Assembly: GCF_003045775.1 (NCBI RefSeq) | Contig: NZ_PXNS01000015.1 | Location: forward strand, 1-64,000 | Length of the DNA: 64,000 bases | Origin: Halomonas litopenaei | Lineage (GTDB): Bacteria > Pseudomonadota > Gammaproteobacteria > Pseudomonadales > Halomonadaceae | Reading direction: 5' to 3' | Shown here: positions 37,871 to 46,676 of the stretch, in pieces | Position numbering within the stretch: position 1 is the stretch's first letter | Layout: each line of letters begins with the position of its first letter | Translations under genes and position numbers: made by a program | Notes under the pieces: model-generated | Seen by the model: only the letters and a program-made list of their open reading frames with translations | What the model was told of the DNA's origin: nothing | Databases searched by the model: none

Positions 37871-38980
37871 ATGAGTGAACTCAAGACGACACCGCTGAAT
37901 GCCCTGCATCGAGAGCTGGGGGCCAAGATGGTCCCGTTCGCGGGCTATGACATGCCCGTTCAGTATCCGCTGGGGGTCAAGAAAGAGCACGAGCATACCC
38001 GCGCGGCCTGCGGCCTGTTCGACGTCTCGCACATGGCGCAGATCCTGATTCGTGGCGAGAACGCGCTGGCCGCGCTGGAGACCCTGGTGCCGGCGGATCT
38101 GGTCGGCCTGCCCGAAGGCATGCAGCGCTATGGCCTGTTTACCAGCGAAGACGGCGGTATCCTCGATGACCTGATGACGGTCAACGCCGGTGACCACCTT
38201 TACCTGGTGGTCAACGCGGCCTGTCGTGATCAGGACATCGCCCATTTGCGTCGCGGGCTGCCCGACCACGAAGTCGAGGTGGTCGATCGCGGCCTGCTGG
38301 CGCTGCAGGGGCCGAAGACCGCCGATGTCATGGCGCGCCTGTGTCCGGCAGCCTGCGAGATGGTGTTCATGCAGCATGGTCGCTTCGACATCGACGGTAT
38401 CCCGGTGTGGATCAGCCGCAGCGGCTATACCGGCGAGGATGGCTTCGAGATCTCGGTGCCGGCGGAGCAGACCGACGCCCTGGCGCGCAAGCTGCTGGCC
38501 GAGGAAGAGGTCGAGGCCATTGGCCTGGGGGCGCGTGATTCCCTGCGCCTGGAGGCCGGGCTCTGTCTCTACGGCCACGATATCGATACCACCACCACGC
38601 CGGTGGAGGCGGGGCTGATCTGGGCCATTGGCAAGCCACGTCGTCGTGGCGGCGAGCGCGCCGGTGGCTTCCCGGGGGCTGATCTGGTGCTGCACCAAGT
38701 CGAAGTCAAGGATCACCAGCGCAAGCGCGTCGGCCTGCTGGGCGAGGGGCGTGCCCCGGTGCGCGAAGGTGCCGAGCTCTACAGCGAGGACGATCGTCTA
38801 CTCGGGCAGGTGACCTCCGGTGGCTTTGGCCCCAGCGTCGGCAAGCCGGTGGCCATGGGCTACGTCAGCCTCGATCACGCCGAGATCGGCACCACCGTGT
38901 ACGCCGAGGTGCGTGGCAAGCGTCTGCCGATGACGGTGACGCGCATGCCGGTCATCACACCGGGTTACTATCGCGGGTGA
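37871..38980 (+). CDS. gcvT: glycine cleavage system T protein (aminomethyltransferase)
   Basis: Transfers the methylene group from the H protein to tetrahydrofolate, releasing ammonia. The 369 residues begin MSELKTTPLNALHRELGAKMVPFAGYDMPVQY, with the folate-site stretch AACGLFDVSHMAQ, GYTGEDGFEIS and the LEAGLCLYGHDID motif near residue 230. ATG 37871 lacks a strong site but matches the family start. It follows the symporter by 83 nt and is probably cotranscribed with it. Confidence 0.95.
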   Translation: MSELKTTPLNALHRELGAKMVPFAGYDMPVQYPLGVKKEHEHTRAACGLFDVSHMAQILIRGENALAALETLVPADLVGLPEGMQRYGLFTSEDGGILDDLMTVNAGDHLYLVVNAACRDQDIAHLRRGLPDHEVEVVDRGLLALQGPKTADVMARLCPAACEMVFMQHGRFDIDGIPVWISRSGYTGEDGFEISVPAEQTDALARKLLAEEEVEAIGLGARDSLRLEAGLCLYGHDIDTTTTPVEAGLIWAIGKPRRRGGERAGGFPGADLVLHQVEVKDHQRKRVGLLGEGRAPVREGAELYSEDDRLLGQVTSGGFGPSVGKPVAMGYVSLDHAEIGTTVYAEVRGKRLPMTVTRMPVITPGYYRG

Positions 38981-39058
38981 TGACGCGGCTGATATCTCGA
39001 TAGACAACGCGTTATACCGTTATCTTGCGTGGCGGAAAGTGCCATCGGATGAACGATC

Positions 39059-39084
39059 AACGGCGCCCACAGGGCGCCGTTTTT
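39059..39084 (+). terminator. terminator after gcvT
   Basis: 10-bp stem AACGGCGCCC (39059-39068) with GGGCGCCGTT (39072-39081), loop ACA, then T tract. It ends the symporter-gcvT transcript before the convergent AlkB-like gene. Confidence 0.85.
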
Positions 39085-39131
39085 ATGTCCTGGAGAAAGA
39101 GACGGCTCGGGTCTGGCGCCGGCATTGCAGG

Positions 39132-39797
39132 TCAGACGACAAGCCGACGAAAGGTCAGGTTGATTCGCTCGCCCGGGATCTTGCGCGGCAGCAGGGCGTG
39201 TTCGAGCTGTTCCTGGCAGCCTGGCCCCATCCATAGCAGGCTGCCGCTTTCGAGCCAGACGTTGAAGGCCTCGGACGAGCGGCCCTTCCAGCGAAAGCGC
39301 ATGGGACGGGTCGCTCCCAGGCTGATGGAGGCGATGGTAGGGCAGTCGCCAAGTTCCGCTTCGTTATCGCAGTGCCAGCCCATGCGGTCCTCGCCGTTGC
39401 GATAGCGGTTGATCAGTACGCTATTGAAGGCGCTGGTCGGTGTGCTCTTGTCGACGGCCGAAAACCGTTCGAGCAGGTCATTGAGACGATCACGCAGGGC
39501 CGCCACCGTCGGATGCCAGGGGCAGGGCGCGAAGTCCCTGCCGGAGTAGCGATAGGCGTGATCGCCCATCCATACCTGCTGGCGGGGAATGGGATGACTG
39601 CGCCCGTAAAGGGTCAGTTCGGGCTGCTGCCAGTCGAGTTCCTGGCGCAGCCTATCCTGCAGGTCGCTGGCGTCGGACTCGCTTATGAGCCCGGGCAGGT
39701 AGTAAAGCGGCGGGGTCTCGACCAAGGTTTGGGATGGCGCTTCGAGTGGTGCTTCGTGTAGCAATTCGAGCAGCGCTTTGGGGTCATGTGGAGGCAT
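39132..39797 (-). CDS. AlkB-like 2-oxoglutarate/Fe(II) dioxygenase
   Basis: A 221-residue dioxygenase of the AlkB family, nearest in size to ALKBH2/3-type and short bacterial AlkB. Iron ligands H142 and D144 (GWHCDNEAELG) and H200, and the 2-oxoglutarate contact R211 in RINLTFR, are present. NSVLINRYRNGEDRMGWH is the typical lead-in. It probably repairs alkylated bases in DNA or RNA by oxidative demethylation. No ada gene is nearby. Confidence 0.88.
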   Translation of the reverse strand: MPPHDPKALLELLHEAPLEAPSQTLVETPPLYYLPGLISESDASDLQDRLRQELDWQQPELTLYGRSHPIPRQQVWMGDHAYRYSGRDFAPCPWHPTVAALRDRLNDLLERFSAVDKSTPTSAFNSVLINRYRNGEDRMGWHCDNEAELGDCPTIASISLGATRPMRFRWKGRSSEAFNVWLESGSLLWMGPGCQEQLEHALLPRKIPGERINLTFRRLVV

Positions 39798-39911
39798 TCA
39801 AGCAGGATGCCAGTGAAGGCTGGCTGACGCCACCGATCAGGAGCGGTGGCGCTTGTTCTAGAGGTGCGGGCGAGATGCGGGCGAGCGGCAGTGATGCCCC
39901 CCGAGGCGGCG

Positions 39912-40484
39912 TCAGTGGGACGCCGCGATCAGCAGAGTGGTCGAGGAAAGCCCGAGGCTAGCCAGGGCCATGCCATAGCCGAGCGCCGCGCCGGCAAGGA
40001 CGTCACTGTAGTAGTGCAGTCCCAGACCCACCCGCGAGATGGCGATCAGGCCCGCCAGGGGCAGCAGCCAGGGCAGCAGGGCGGGGCTGTGTACCGCGAC
40101 CAGGGTGCAGAACATCACCGCGTGCATGGTGTGGCCGCTGGGGAAGCTGTAGCGGTCCCTGGCCGGTTCGTTGCACTGGATGCTGCCGCCAAAGGTGATG
40201 AAGGGCCGCTCTCGACACAGACGGGTCTTCAGCAGCTTGTACACCGCGATCGCCACCACGGCGGTGACGGTGTATTCGAGCATCAGGCGCAGACCGATAT
40301 CGCGGCCGTGGATCGCCGGCAGCGCCAGGATCAGCGCCACCCAGATCGGCCAGTCGCCCAGCTTGCTGGAGATCTTCAAGGTGGATAGCCAGGGGCGGTG
40401 AATGCTGAGGCCGGCGGTGCGCTGGCACAGTTGCCACTCGAGCATATCCAGGCGGTCGAACATCTGCGGGATTTTAGTGGGCAT
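39912..40484 (-). CDS. PAP2-superfamily membrane phosphatase
   Basis: A 190-residue membrane phosphatase with about five to six helices. The three acid-phosphatase motifs are present: KTRLCRERP, PSGHTMHA and SRVGLGLHYYSDVLAG. Family members dephosphorylate phosphatidylglycerophosphate, undecaprenyl diphosphate or phosphatidic acid. It lies in a run of envelope genes on the minus strand, next to a glycosyltransferase. Confidence 0.88.
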   Translation of the reverse strand: MPTKIPQMFDRLDMLEWQLCQRTAGLSIHRPWLSTLKISSKLGDWPIWVALILALPAIHGRDIGLRLMLEYTVTAVVAIAVYKLLKTRLCRERPFITFGGSIQCNEPARDRYSFPSGHTMHAVMFCTLVAVHSPALLPWLLPLAGLIAISRVGLGLHYYSDVLAGAALGYGMALASLGLSSTTLLIAASH

Positions 40485-40608
40485 GTCACATCTCCCTGGC
40501 GGTAAGTCGTCTTCTAGCGTCTTTTGTCGTCATGTGTCGTGCTAGGGCCCGCTGCCTGTGGCCTCCACGCCGCCGCTCGGGCCGGCGGCGGGGTGTTCAA
40601 CGAGCGAT

Positions 40609-41769
40609 CTAGGCCTTGGCGGGGTCCGACAGGCCGGTTCCCGACGTCAGGGCTTGGTGATGGGCGTCGAGGAAGGTCTGGGCGATGGACGGCCAGCGGT
40701 AGGCCAGGGCGCGTTCCCGGGCGGCGCGGCCCAGGCGGGCGTAGCGTGCCTGCTGCTGGCATAGCGCTGTCGCCTGTTGGCGGAATTCGGCGTTGTCACC
40801 GGCGGCGACGCTGACACCATCCTTGTCGGTGGTGATCAACTCGGCGCCGGCCGCGTGGCGGAAGGCTACCACCGCCAGGCCGCTGGCCATGGCTTCGAGA
40901 ATGACGTTGCCCCAGGTCTCCGACAGCGAGGGAAAGACGAAGATGTCGGCGCTGGCGTAGTGGATCTGCATCTCGGCGGAATCGATGAAGCCGGTAAAGA
41001 TGGCGTCCGGCAGGGCCTTTTCCAGCGATGCCCGCCCGGGGCCGTCGCCCACCACCACCAGGCGCATGTCGGGGCGCGCCTCGAGCATGTCGAGAAAGGT
41101 GTCGCGCAACAGCTCCAGGTTCTTCTCCGGCGCCAGTCGGCCCACGTAAAGCGCCACCGGCTGGTGCTGGCCGACACCCCAGCTGTCGCGTAGTTGCTGA
41201 CTACGCTTGGCGGGGGTGAAACGATCGCCTTCGATGCCGCGTGCCATGACGCTGACGCGCTCGAAGCCTCTTTGCGCAAGCTCCCGGGCTTGCTGATGGG
41301 TCGGTACCAGGGTCGCCGCACAGCGATTGTGAAAATGCCGCAGGCGATTGCGTACCAGTGGCGCCAGCCACGGCAGACCATAGTCCTGGCAGTAGTGATC
41401 GAAGTTGGTGTGCCAGCCGCTGACCACGGGAATGTCCAGCTTTTCTGCCGCGCGCAGGGCTGACCAGCCCAAGGGGCCTTCGGTCGCTACATAGATGGCG
41501 TCGGGACGATTGTCGCGCCATAGCCTGCGCAAACGACTGGCGGAGGCCCAGCCGATACGCACTTCCTTGTAGCGCGGCATCGACATGCCGCGTACGCGAA
41601 GTTCGTGGGCCATCCCGGTAGCGGGTTCGGTGGAGCCGTCGACGGGGGCCGGCCGGACCAGCTGCAGCGTCACGCCAAGAGCACGCAGTTCCTGGCTGAT
41701 GCGCCCCAGCGTATGGGCGACCCCATTGATATCAGGAGACCAGGTTTCGCTGACCAGACAGATGCGCAT
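40609..41769 (-). CDS. GT4-family glycosyltransferase
   Basis: A 386-residue GT-B fold transferase. The N-terminal glycine-rich start MRICLVSETWSPDINGVAHTL and the C-terminal nucleotide-sugar domain with YVGRLAPEKNLELLRDTF, VVGDGPGRASLE and FVFPSLSETWGNVILEAMASGLAVVA are typical of GT4 enzymes such as alpha-glucosyl or mannosyl diacylglycerol transferases. The donor and acceptor cannot be told; a glycolipid acceptor would fit the neighbouring PAP2 and acyltransferase genes. ATG 41769 is preferred over the longer frame. Confidence 0.85.
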   Translation of the reverse strand: MRICLVSETWSPDINGVAHTLGRISQELRALGVTLQLVRPAPVDGSTEPATGMAHELRVRGMSMPRYKEVRIGWASASRLRRLWRDNRPDAIYVATEGPLGWSALRAAEKLDIPVVSGWHTNFDHYCQDYGLPWLAPLVRNRLRHFHNRCAATLVPTHQQARELAQRGFERVSVMARGIEGDRFTPAKRSQQLRDSWGVGQHQPVALYVGRLAPEKNLELLRDTFLDMLEARPDMRLVVVGDGPGRASLEKALPDAIFTGFIDSAEMQIHYASADIFVFPSLSETWGNVILEAMASGLAVVAFRHAAGAELITTDKDGVSVAAGDNAEFRQQATALCQQQARYARLGRAARERALAYRWPSIAQTFLDAHHQALTSGTGLSDPAKA

Positions 41770-41932
41770 GGAATTCCTCGTACCGGTCGGGCCCCGTATG
41801 GCCCGCTCCCGAGACAGAGTGATGCTCCAGCATGACATCTCCAGGTCAGCGATATGAACAGGCTGTTACGGTGTCGACGGGGCCGGGCGACGGACAAGTG
41901 GTCTGTGCTTGCGTCGACTCGGCCCGCAGCGC

Positions 41933-42868
41933 TCAGCGAAGGATGGTGTCCGGGTCGATGGGCTTGCCGCCATGGCGCATGTCGAACAGCAGATCGTGGC
42001 GACCGGTCGAGGCATGCTTGCCGACCACGCATAGTGGGGTGCCGCGGCTGACCTGTTCTCCCTGCTTGACCAGCAGGTCGTCACACAGCGCGTAGACACT
42101 CTGCAGGTTGTCGGCGTGGTGCACGATCACCACCTGGCCCAGTTGGCGCATGCCGTCGGCAAACCGCACCTGGCCATCGGCAACGGCCTTGGCCCGGGCG
42201 CCCTCGTCGGTGGCCAGCAGCATCGGCTGCAGGCTGCCGCGGCTGTCCTTGCCGTAACGGCGCACCACCCGGTAGTCGTCCAGCGGCCAGGGCCAGCCAC
42301 GAGCGTTTGAGGCGACCGGACCGGGATCCGGCAACGAAGCGGAGCGAGAGGGGCTGGACGTGCCTGAGCTGCTGGATGATGAGCGGCTGGCGACCGATCG
42401 GCTGGCCAGCGGCACCTGGATCACCTGGCCGACCTTGAGGTCGGTGGCGCGGACGCCAGGGTTGGCACTCTGGATGCGCTGAGCGGTGGTGCCGAAGCGC
42501 CTGGCAACGGCGCTATAGGTGTCGCCGGGGCGGATCTGATAGCGATAGGGGCCGCCGGACGGCGCCCGCTCCTGATGAGAGGGCACCAGCAGGCGCTGAC
42601 CCACGGCAAGGTGGCGGGCGTCGACACCCGGATTGAAGCGCTGCAGCCGCAATAGCGGTACGCCGGCGCGGCGGGCGATGGAGCCGAGGGTGTCGCCGCG
42701 CTGTACGCTGATCCAGTCGCCGGCAATGCTGCTGCCGGCGACGCTGGCGCTGCGTTGCGATGACGCCGGCGATGCCCCCTGACCGGCGCAGCCGGCCAGC
42801 AGCAGGGCGATCACCAGCGGTGCGAGTCGAGTGAGGCGTCCTTGTTCTGCCACAGGGCGTTGAGCCAT
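41933..42868 (-). CDS. LysM lipoprotein with degenerate LytM (M23) domain, NlpD/EnvC-like
   Basis: A 311-residue lipoprotein with lipobox LLAGC near residue 27, two LysM domains (WISVQRGDTLGSIARRAG and YRYQIRPGDTYSAVARRFG), a serine-rich linker, and a C-terminal LytM domain. In active M23 peptidases the domain has HxxxD and HLHFE zinc motifs; here these positions read LLATDEGA and DLLFDMR, so the enzyme is probably inactive. That is the state of NlpD and EnvC, which activate amidases for cell separation. ATG 42868 lies inside the acyltransferase gene, overlapping it by 58 nt. Confidence 0.8.
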   Translation of the reverse strand: MAQRPVAEQGRLTRLAPLVIALLLAGCAGQGASPASSQRSASVAGSSIAGDWISVQRGDTLGSIARRAGVPLLRLQRFNPGVDARHLAVGQRLLVPSHQERAPSGGPYRYQIRPGDTYSAVARRFGTTAQRIQSANPGVRATDLKVGQVIQVPLASRSVASRSSSSSSGTSSPSRSASLPDPGPVASNARGWPWPLDDYRVVRRYGKDSRGSLQPMLLATDEGARAKAVADGQVRFADGMRQLGQVVIVHHADNLQSVYALCDDLLVKQGEQVSRGTPLCVVGKHASTGRHDLLFDMRHGGKPIDPDTILR

Positions 42869-43686
42869 GAGTGGAAGCGTTCCTTGTAGTGCGGGTCGTC
42901 GTGATAGCGCCCCTCCAGCATCCACGGCGCCACGTCGAGGCGGCGTGCATCAAGGCGAATGGCCTTCTCCTGGCCGCACAGAAAGCGCCAGAAGCTGGGT
43001 TGGCTCGACTGGTAGTCGATGGTGAGGTCGATGATGGCGTCGAGACGATCGCCGAGCAGGTTCAGTACCTGGGCGATGCCGCCGGCCTTGGGGCGCAACA
43101 GATGGCGAAAGGGGCTTTGCCTGGCCTCGCGCTTGGCCGGGGTGAAACGGGTCCCTTCGACAAAGTTGATGATGGCAATGGGGACGTCGCGGGCACGCTC
43201 GCACATGCGCTCGGTGGCCTTGCGGTCGCGCTCGGCCAGGCGTGGGTTGGCGGCCAGGCGCTCCTTGCTGTAGCGGCGCATGAAGGGAAACTCCAGTGCC
43301 CACCAGGCCATGCCTACTACCGGGATCCAGATGAGCTGCTGCTTGAGAAAGAAGCGCGGCATCGGGATCTTGCGATGAAACGCCATCATCAGCAGGAAGA
43401 TGTCGGTCCAGCTCCGATGGTTGGACAGCACCAGGTACCAGGCGTCCGGGCTCAGTCCCTCGGGCACCGACATGTGAAGGTCGGGCTTGATCCAGTGACG
43501 CATCCACCACAGGTTGAAACCGATCCAGTTGAGGGCGATGGCGTTGAGCCCGGCCAGCACGCGCCGCTGCCAGCGTCGCCCGGGGGTGACCACCTTGAGC
43601 AGGGTCAGGATCACCAACGGGATGGTCCAGAATAGCGTGTTGCCAACCAGCAGCAGAACGCTGATCAGGCCCTTGAGGGTCGACAT
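42811..43686 (-). CDS. PlsC-type acyltransferase (YihG-like)
   Basis: A 291-residue membrane-bound acyltransferase with an N-terminal helix, the catalytic NHRSWTD (HX4D), FPFMRRYSKERL and the substrate motif FVEGTRFTP (FVEGTR type). This form resembles YihG/YihG-like inner-membrane 1-acylglycerol-3-phosphate acyltransferases. The ATG at 43686 has AAGGA next to it. Its 3' end overlaps the LytM-protein gene, so the two are probably translated from one transcript. Confidence 0.82.
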   Translation of the reverse strand: MSTLKGLISVLLLVGNTLFWTIPLVILTLLKVVTPGRRWQRRVLAGLNAIALNWIGFNLWWMRHWIKPDLHMSVPEGLSPDAWYLVLSNHRSWTDIFLLMMAFHRKIPMPRFFLKQQLIWIPVVGMAWWALEFPFMRRYSKERLAANPRLAERDRKATERMCERARDVPIAIINFVEGTRFTPAKREARQSPFRHLLRPKAGGIAQVLNLLGDRLDAIIDLTIDYQSSQPSFWRFLCGQEKAIRLDARRLDVAPWMLEGRYHDDPHYKERFHSWLNALWQNKDASLDSHRW

Positions 43687-43816
43687 TCCTTGGATAACCT
43701 CGCAACAGCAGATAGAGCGGGTGTCGCCTGGCCGTGACAGTGGGCGAGGCAGGCCCGCCAATCCTAATGGATCCGGTGCCGGCTGCCCAGTGCGAGGGCC
43801 CACGGCCATGTCGGCG

Positions 43817-44719
43817 TCATGCTTCGGAGAGGGTCGGTGTCTCGATATTGTCGACCAGTACCTGGAGCATGGCGCGGGCGGCCACCGACAGCTCGTGGGG
43901 ATTCCAGGTGACCACCCCCACGGCGCGCTCGATGACGGGATCCTTGAGCGGGCGGCAGACCGCGCCGGCCTCCTGCATCTGACGCAGGCACAGCGAGGGC
44001 ACGGCGCTGACGCCCAGGCCATTGGCCACCATGCGCCCGACGCTGGCGAGCTGATGAGTCTCGAAGGCGACCTTGAGGGCCCCGTGTCGGGCACCGAGCT
44101 GCTGTTCCAGCAGGCGGCGTACCATGGAAGGCCGCTGCAGCGCCACGAAGTCCCAGCTCATCAGGCTTTCCCAGTCGAGGCTTGAATGCTGTACCAGAGG
44201 CGAGCGTGGGGGCAGCACGGCCACGAAGCGGTCGTGAAACAGCGCAGTGAAGTGCAGGCTGCCGGTGGCCTCCGGCTCGAAGGCGATGCCCATCTCCACC
44301 TGGCGCTGGCGCACCATGTCGATCACCTGCTCGTTGACCACGTCATGTACGGTGACGTTGATGCGCGGGTGCTGGCGGTGAAACACCCCCAGCGCCGGGG
44401 CTAGCAGATTGCCGGCAAAGGCCGGCATGGCGGCCAGGGAGAGCCGTCCAAGTTGCAGGGTGAAGCGTTGGCGCAGGGCGTCCTCGGTGTTGTCCCATTC
44501 CACCAGCAAGCGCTTGGCCAGCGGCACCAGGGACTCACCTTCGGGAGTCAAGCGGACGCTTCGGGTCGTGCGGATCAGCAGTCTACCGCCTAGGCTGTCC
44601 TCGAGACCCTTGATCGCCAGGCTCAGCGCCGGCTGGGAGAGGTGGAGCTGTTCACAGGCCTGGGTGAAGCTCAGGGTTCTGGCTACCGCCAGAAAGGCAC
44701 GCAGTTGCTTGACGGTCAC
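43817..44719 (-). CDS. LysR-family regulator, divergent from scoAB
   Basis: A 300-residue LysR protein. The helix-turn-helix spans MTVKQLRAFLAVARTLSFTQACEQLHLSQPALSLAIKGLEDSLGGRLLIR; the effector domain follows. It is divergent from scoA across 182 nt, which includes an AT-rich tract (about 44735-44790), so it is the likely regulator of the coenzyme A transferase. Its inducer is probably a ketone body or fatty acid derivative, but this is inference from context. Confidence 0.87.
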   Translation of the reverse strand: MTVKQLRAFLAVARTLSFTQACEQLHLSQPALSLAIKGLEDSLGGRLLIRTTRSVRLTPEGESLVPLAKRLLVEWDNTEDALRQRFTLQLGRLSLAAMPAFAGNLLAPALGVFHRQHPRINVTVHDVVNEQVIDMVRQRQVEMGIAFEPEATGSLHFTALFHDRFVAVLPPRSPLVQHSSLDWESLMSWDFVALQRPSMVRRLLEQQLGARHGALKVAFETHQLASVGRMVANGLGVSAVPSLCLRQMQEAGAVCRPLKDPVIERAVGVVTWNPHELSVAARAMLQVLVDNIETPTLSEA

Positions 44720-44734
44720 GACATGCTACCAAGG

Positions 44735-44790
44735 TCAAATTTATTTAAAGATATAAATAATCAATAAAGAAAACAAACTTAACAAATATA
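44735..44790. promoter_or_regulatory. AT-rich tract between LysR gene and scoA
   Basis: In a GC-rich genome this tract of mostly A and T stands out. It lies in the shared promoter region of the divergent LysR and scoAB genes and could hold the LysR box or a curved upstream element. I could not define a symmetric operator. Confidence 0.45.
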
Positions 44791-44901
44791 TGGGGGCGAG
44801 CAACACTGCCTTCAGTGCTACCTTGAGGCAGGGCGGGGCACCGGAACGGTGCCGGTTCGCCACCTCTCCTTTCACTTTCATCGACAGACGAGGCGCCCCA
44901 C

Positions 44902-45603
44902 ATGGCCGGATTCGACAAGCGCGTGTATTCCTATGAAGAGGCGATGGACGGCATCGAGAGCGGTATGACGGTGCTGGCCGGAGGCTTCGGTCTCTGCGGC
45001 ATTCCGGAGAACCTGATCGCCGAGATCAAGCGTCGCGGGGTCAAGGACCTCACGGTGGTCTCCAACAACTGTGGCGTCGATGGCTTTGGCCTCGGGGTGC
45101 TGCTGGAGGACCGTCAGATCAGCAAGATCCTGGCCTCCTACGTGGGCGAGAACGCCCTGTTCGAGCGTCAGATGCTCGACGGCGAGATCGATGTGCAGCT
45201 GACCCCGCAGGGGACCCTGGCCGAGAAGATGCGCGCCGGTGGTGCCGGTATTCCCGCCTTCTACACGGCGACCGGCTATGGCACCCCCATCGGTGAGGGC
45301 AAGGAAGTGCGCGAATTCAACGGTCGCCACTATATCCTCGAAGAGGCCATCGTCGGTGACTTCGCCATCGTCAAGGGCTGGAAGGCCGATCGCTACGGCA
45401 ATGTGGTCTATCGAAAGACCGCCCAGAACTTCAATCCCATGGTCGCCACCGCCGGCAAGATCACGGTGGTCGAGGTCGAAGAGATCGTCGAGCCGGGCGA
45501 GCTGGATCCGGCCGAGATCCACACGCCCGGTATCTACGTCGACCGCCTGATCCAGGGCACCTTCGAGAAGCGTATCGAGAAGCGCACCGTACACCAGGGC
45601 TGA
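44902..45603 (+). CDS. scoA: 3-oxoacid CoA-transferase subunit A
   Basis: Alpha subunit of the succinyl-CoA:3-ketoacid CoA-transferase, 233 residues. Markers are TVLAGGFGLCGIPENLI, VVSNNCGVDGFGLGVLL and GGAGIPAFYTATGYGTPIGEGKE. With ScoB it moves CoA from succinyl-CoA to acetoacetate, linking ketone bodies to the citric acid cycle. It precedes scoB by 57 nt. Confidence 0.93.
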   Translation: MAGFDKRVYSYEEAMDGIESGMTVLAGGFGLCGIPENLIAEIKRRGVKDLTVVSNNCGVDGFGLGVLLEDRQISKILASYVGENALFERQMLDGEIDVQLTPQGTLAEKMRAGGAGIPAFYTATGYGTPIGEGKEVREFNGRHYILEEAIVGDFAIVKGWKADRYGNVVYRKTAQNFNPMVATAGKITVVEVEEIVEPGELDPAEIHTPGIYVDRLIQGTFEKRIEKRTVHQG

Positions 45604-45660
45604 TCAGGCGCATCGCCCTGACGCAACGACTTCTCCAAAGAACAGCAAAGAGGCATCAAG

Positions 45661-46320
45661 ATGGCACTCACTCGTGAACAGATGGCGCAGCGTGTCGCGC
45701 GCGAACTCGAAGACGGCTTCTACGTGAACCTGGGCATCGGCATTCCGACCCTGGTGGCGAACTATATTCCGGAAGGCATGGACGTGATGCTGCAGTCCGA
45801 GAACGGTCTGCTCGGCATGGGGCGTTACCCCACCGAGGAAGAGGTCGATCCGGACATGATCAACGCAGGCAAGCAGACCGTCACCGCGCGTCCGGGGTCG
45901 GCGATCTTTTCCTCGGCGGAGTCCTTCGCGATGATTCGCGGCGGTCACGTCGACCTGACGGTGCTGGGCGCCTTCGAGGTTGACCAGAACGGCAATATCG
46001 CTTCCTGGATGATCCCGGGCAAGCTGATCAAGGGCATGGGCGGAGCCATGGATCTGGTGGCGGGTGCCGAAAACATCATCTGCACCATGACCCACGCCTC
46101 CAAGGACGGCACCTCCAAGCTGCTGGAGTCCTGCAGCCTGCCGCTGACCGGTGCCGGCTGCATCAATCGTGTGCTGACCGATCTGGCCTATCTGGAGATC
46201 GATAACGGCGCCTTTATCCTCAAGGAGCGGGCACCGGGCGTCAGTGTCGAGGAGATCAAGGAAAAGACCGCCGGCAAGCTGATCGTGCCGGATGACGTCC
46301 CGGAAATGGTCTTCGACTGA
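45661..46320 (+). CDS. scoB: 3-oxoacid CoA-transferase subunit B
   Basis: Beta subunit, 219 residues, with the catalytic glutamate in QSENGLLGMG near residue 45 and NLGIGIPTLVANYIPEGMDV and LVAGAENIICTMTHASKDGTSKLLESC. It forms the active transferase with ScoA and, together with BdhA at 50941, would let 3-hydroxybutyrate or stored polyhydroxybutyrate be used. A GC-rich hairpin follows. Confidence 0.93.
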   Translation: MALTREQMAQRVARELEDGFYVNLGIGIPTLVANYIPEGMDVMLQSENGLLGMGRYPTEEEVDPDMINAGKQTVTARPGSAIFSSAESFAMIRGGHVDLTVLGAFEVDQNGNIASWMIPGKLIKGMGGAMDLVAGAENIICTMTHASKDGTSKLLESCSLPLTGAGCINRVLTDLAYLEIDNGAFILKERAPGVSVEEIKEKTAGKLIVPDDVPEMVFD

Positions 46321-46411
46321 CCGAAACGCCCTTTGACCAGCGTCACCCTTGCCGAGCCAGCATGTTCTGCTGGCTGATACCTTGAGCGAGAACAAGGTTT
46401 TGGCACCCTTG

Positions 46412-46444
46412 CAGCGGCCCGGCTTACGCCGGGCCGCTGGCGTT
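46412..46444 (+). terminator. GC-rich hairpin after scoAB
   Basis: Perfect 12-bp stem (46412-46423 with 46428-46439), loop TTAC, and a short TTT. It probably ends the scoAB transcript, although the T tract is weak. Confidence 0.65.
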
Positions 46445-46542
46445 TGCGAGACCCTGTCGCGGTTGCCGAATTTATGACCATCTTGAGTCCGGTGCCGCAG
46501 TGATCGGGCTTTTGGACGGTTCAAACGCCTTGATGCACAGCT

Positions 46543-46565
46543 TTATCCACAGAATCTGTGGATGA
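46543..46565. promoter_or_regulatory. inverted pair of DnaA-box-like sequences
   Basis: TTATCCACA (46543-46551) matches the E. coli DnaA box consensus exactly. TGTGGATGA (46557-46565) is an 8 of 9 match to the reverse complement. Between them the core TCCACAGA, A, TCTGTGGA is a perfect 17-bp palindrome. It lies 112 nt before the MFS gene. A DnaA-controlled promoter or a titration site is possible; an unrelated repressor site is equally possible. Confidence 0.5.
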
Positions 46566-46676
46566 ACCTCGTGGGAGGGATGGAGACTCGAGCCCTGGCA
46601 GGTACAATGCGGCGCCCAGGTCACTGGTCGAGACGGGCTCTCGGCCGGCCATTCGCCATCGCCACGGAGGTCTGTG

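Larger units (their letters stand above)
46321..46676. other. 356-nt intergenic region with hairpin and DnaA-box pair
   Basis: No gene is seen. It contains the hairpin at 46412-46444 and the inverted DnaA-box-like pair at 46543-46565 described separately, and a -10-like TACAAT at 46603-46608 without a clear -35. The right part probably holds the MFS gene promoter. Confidence 0.5.
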
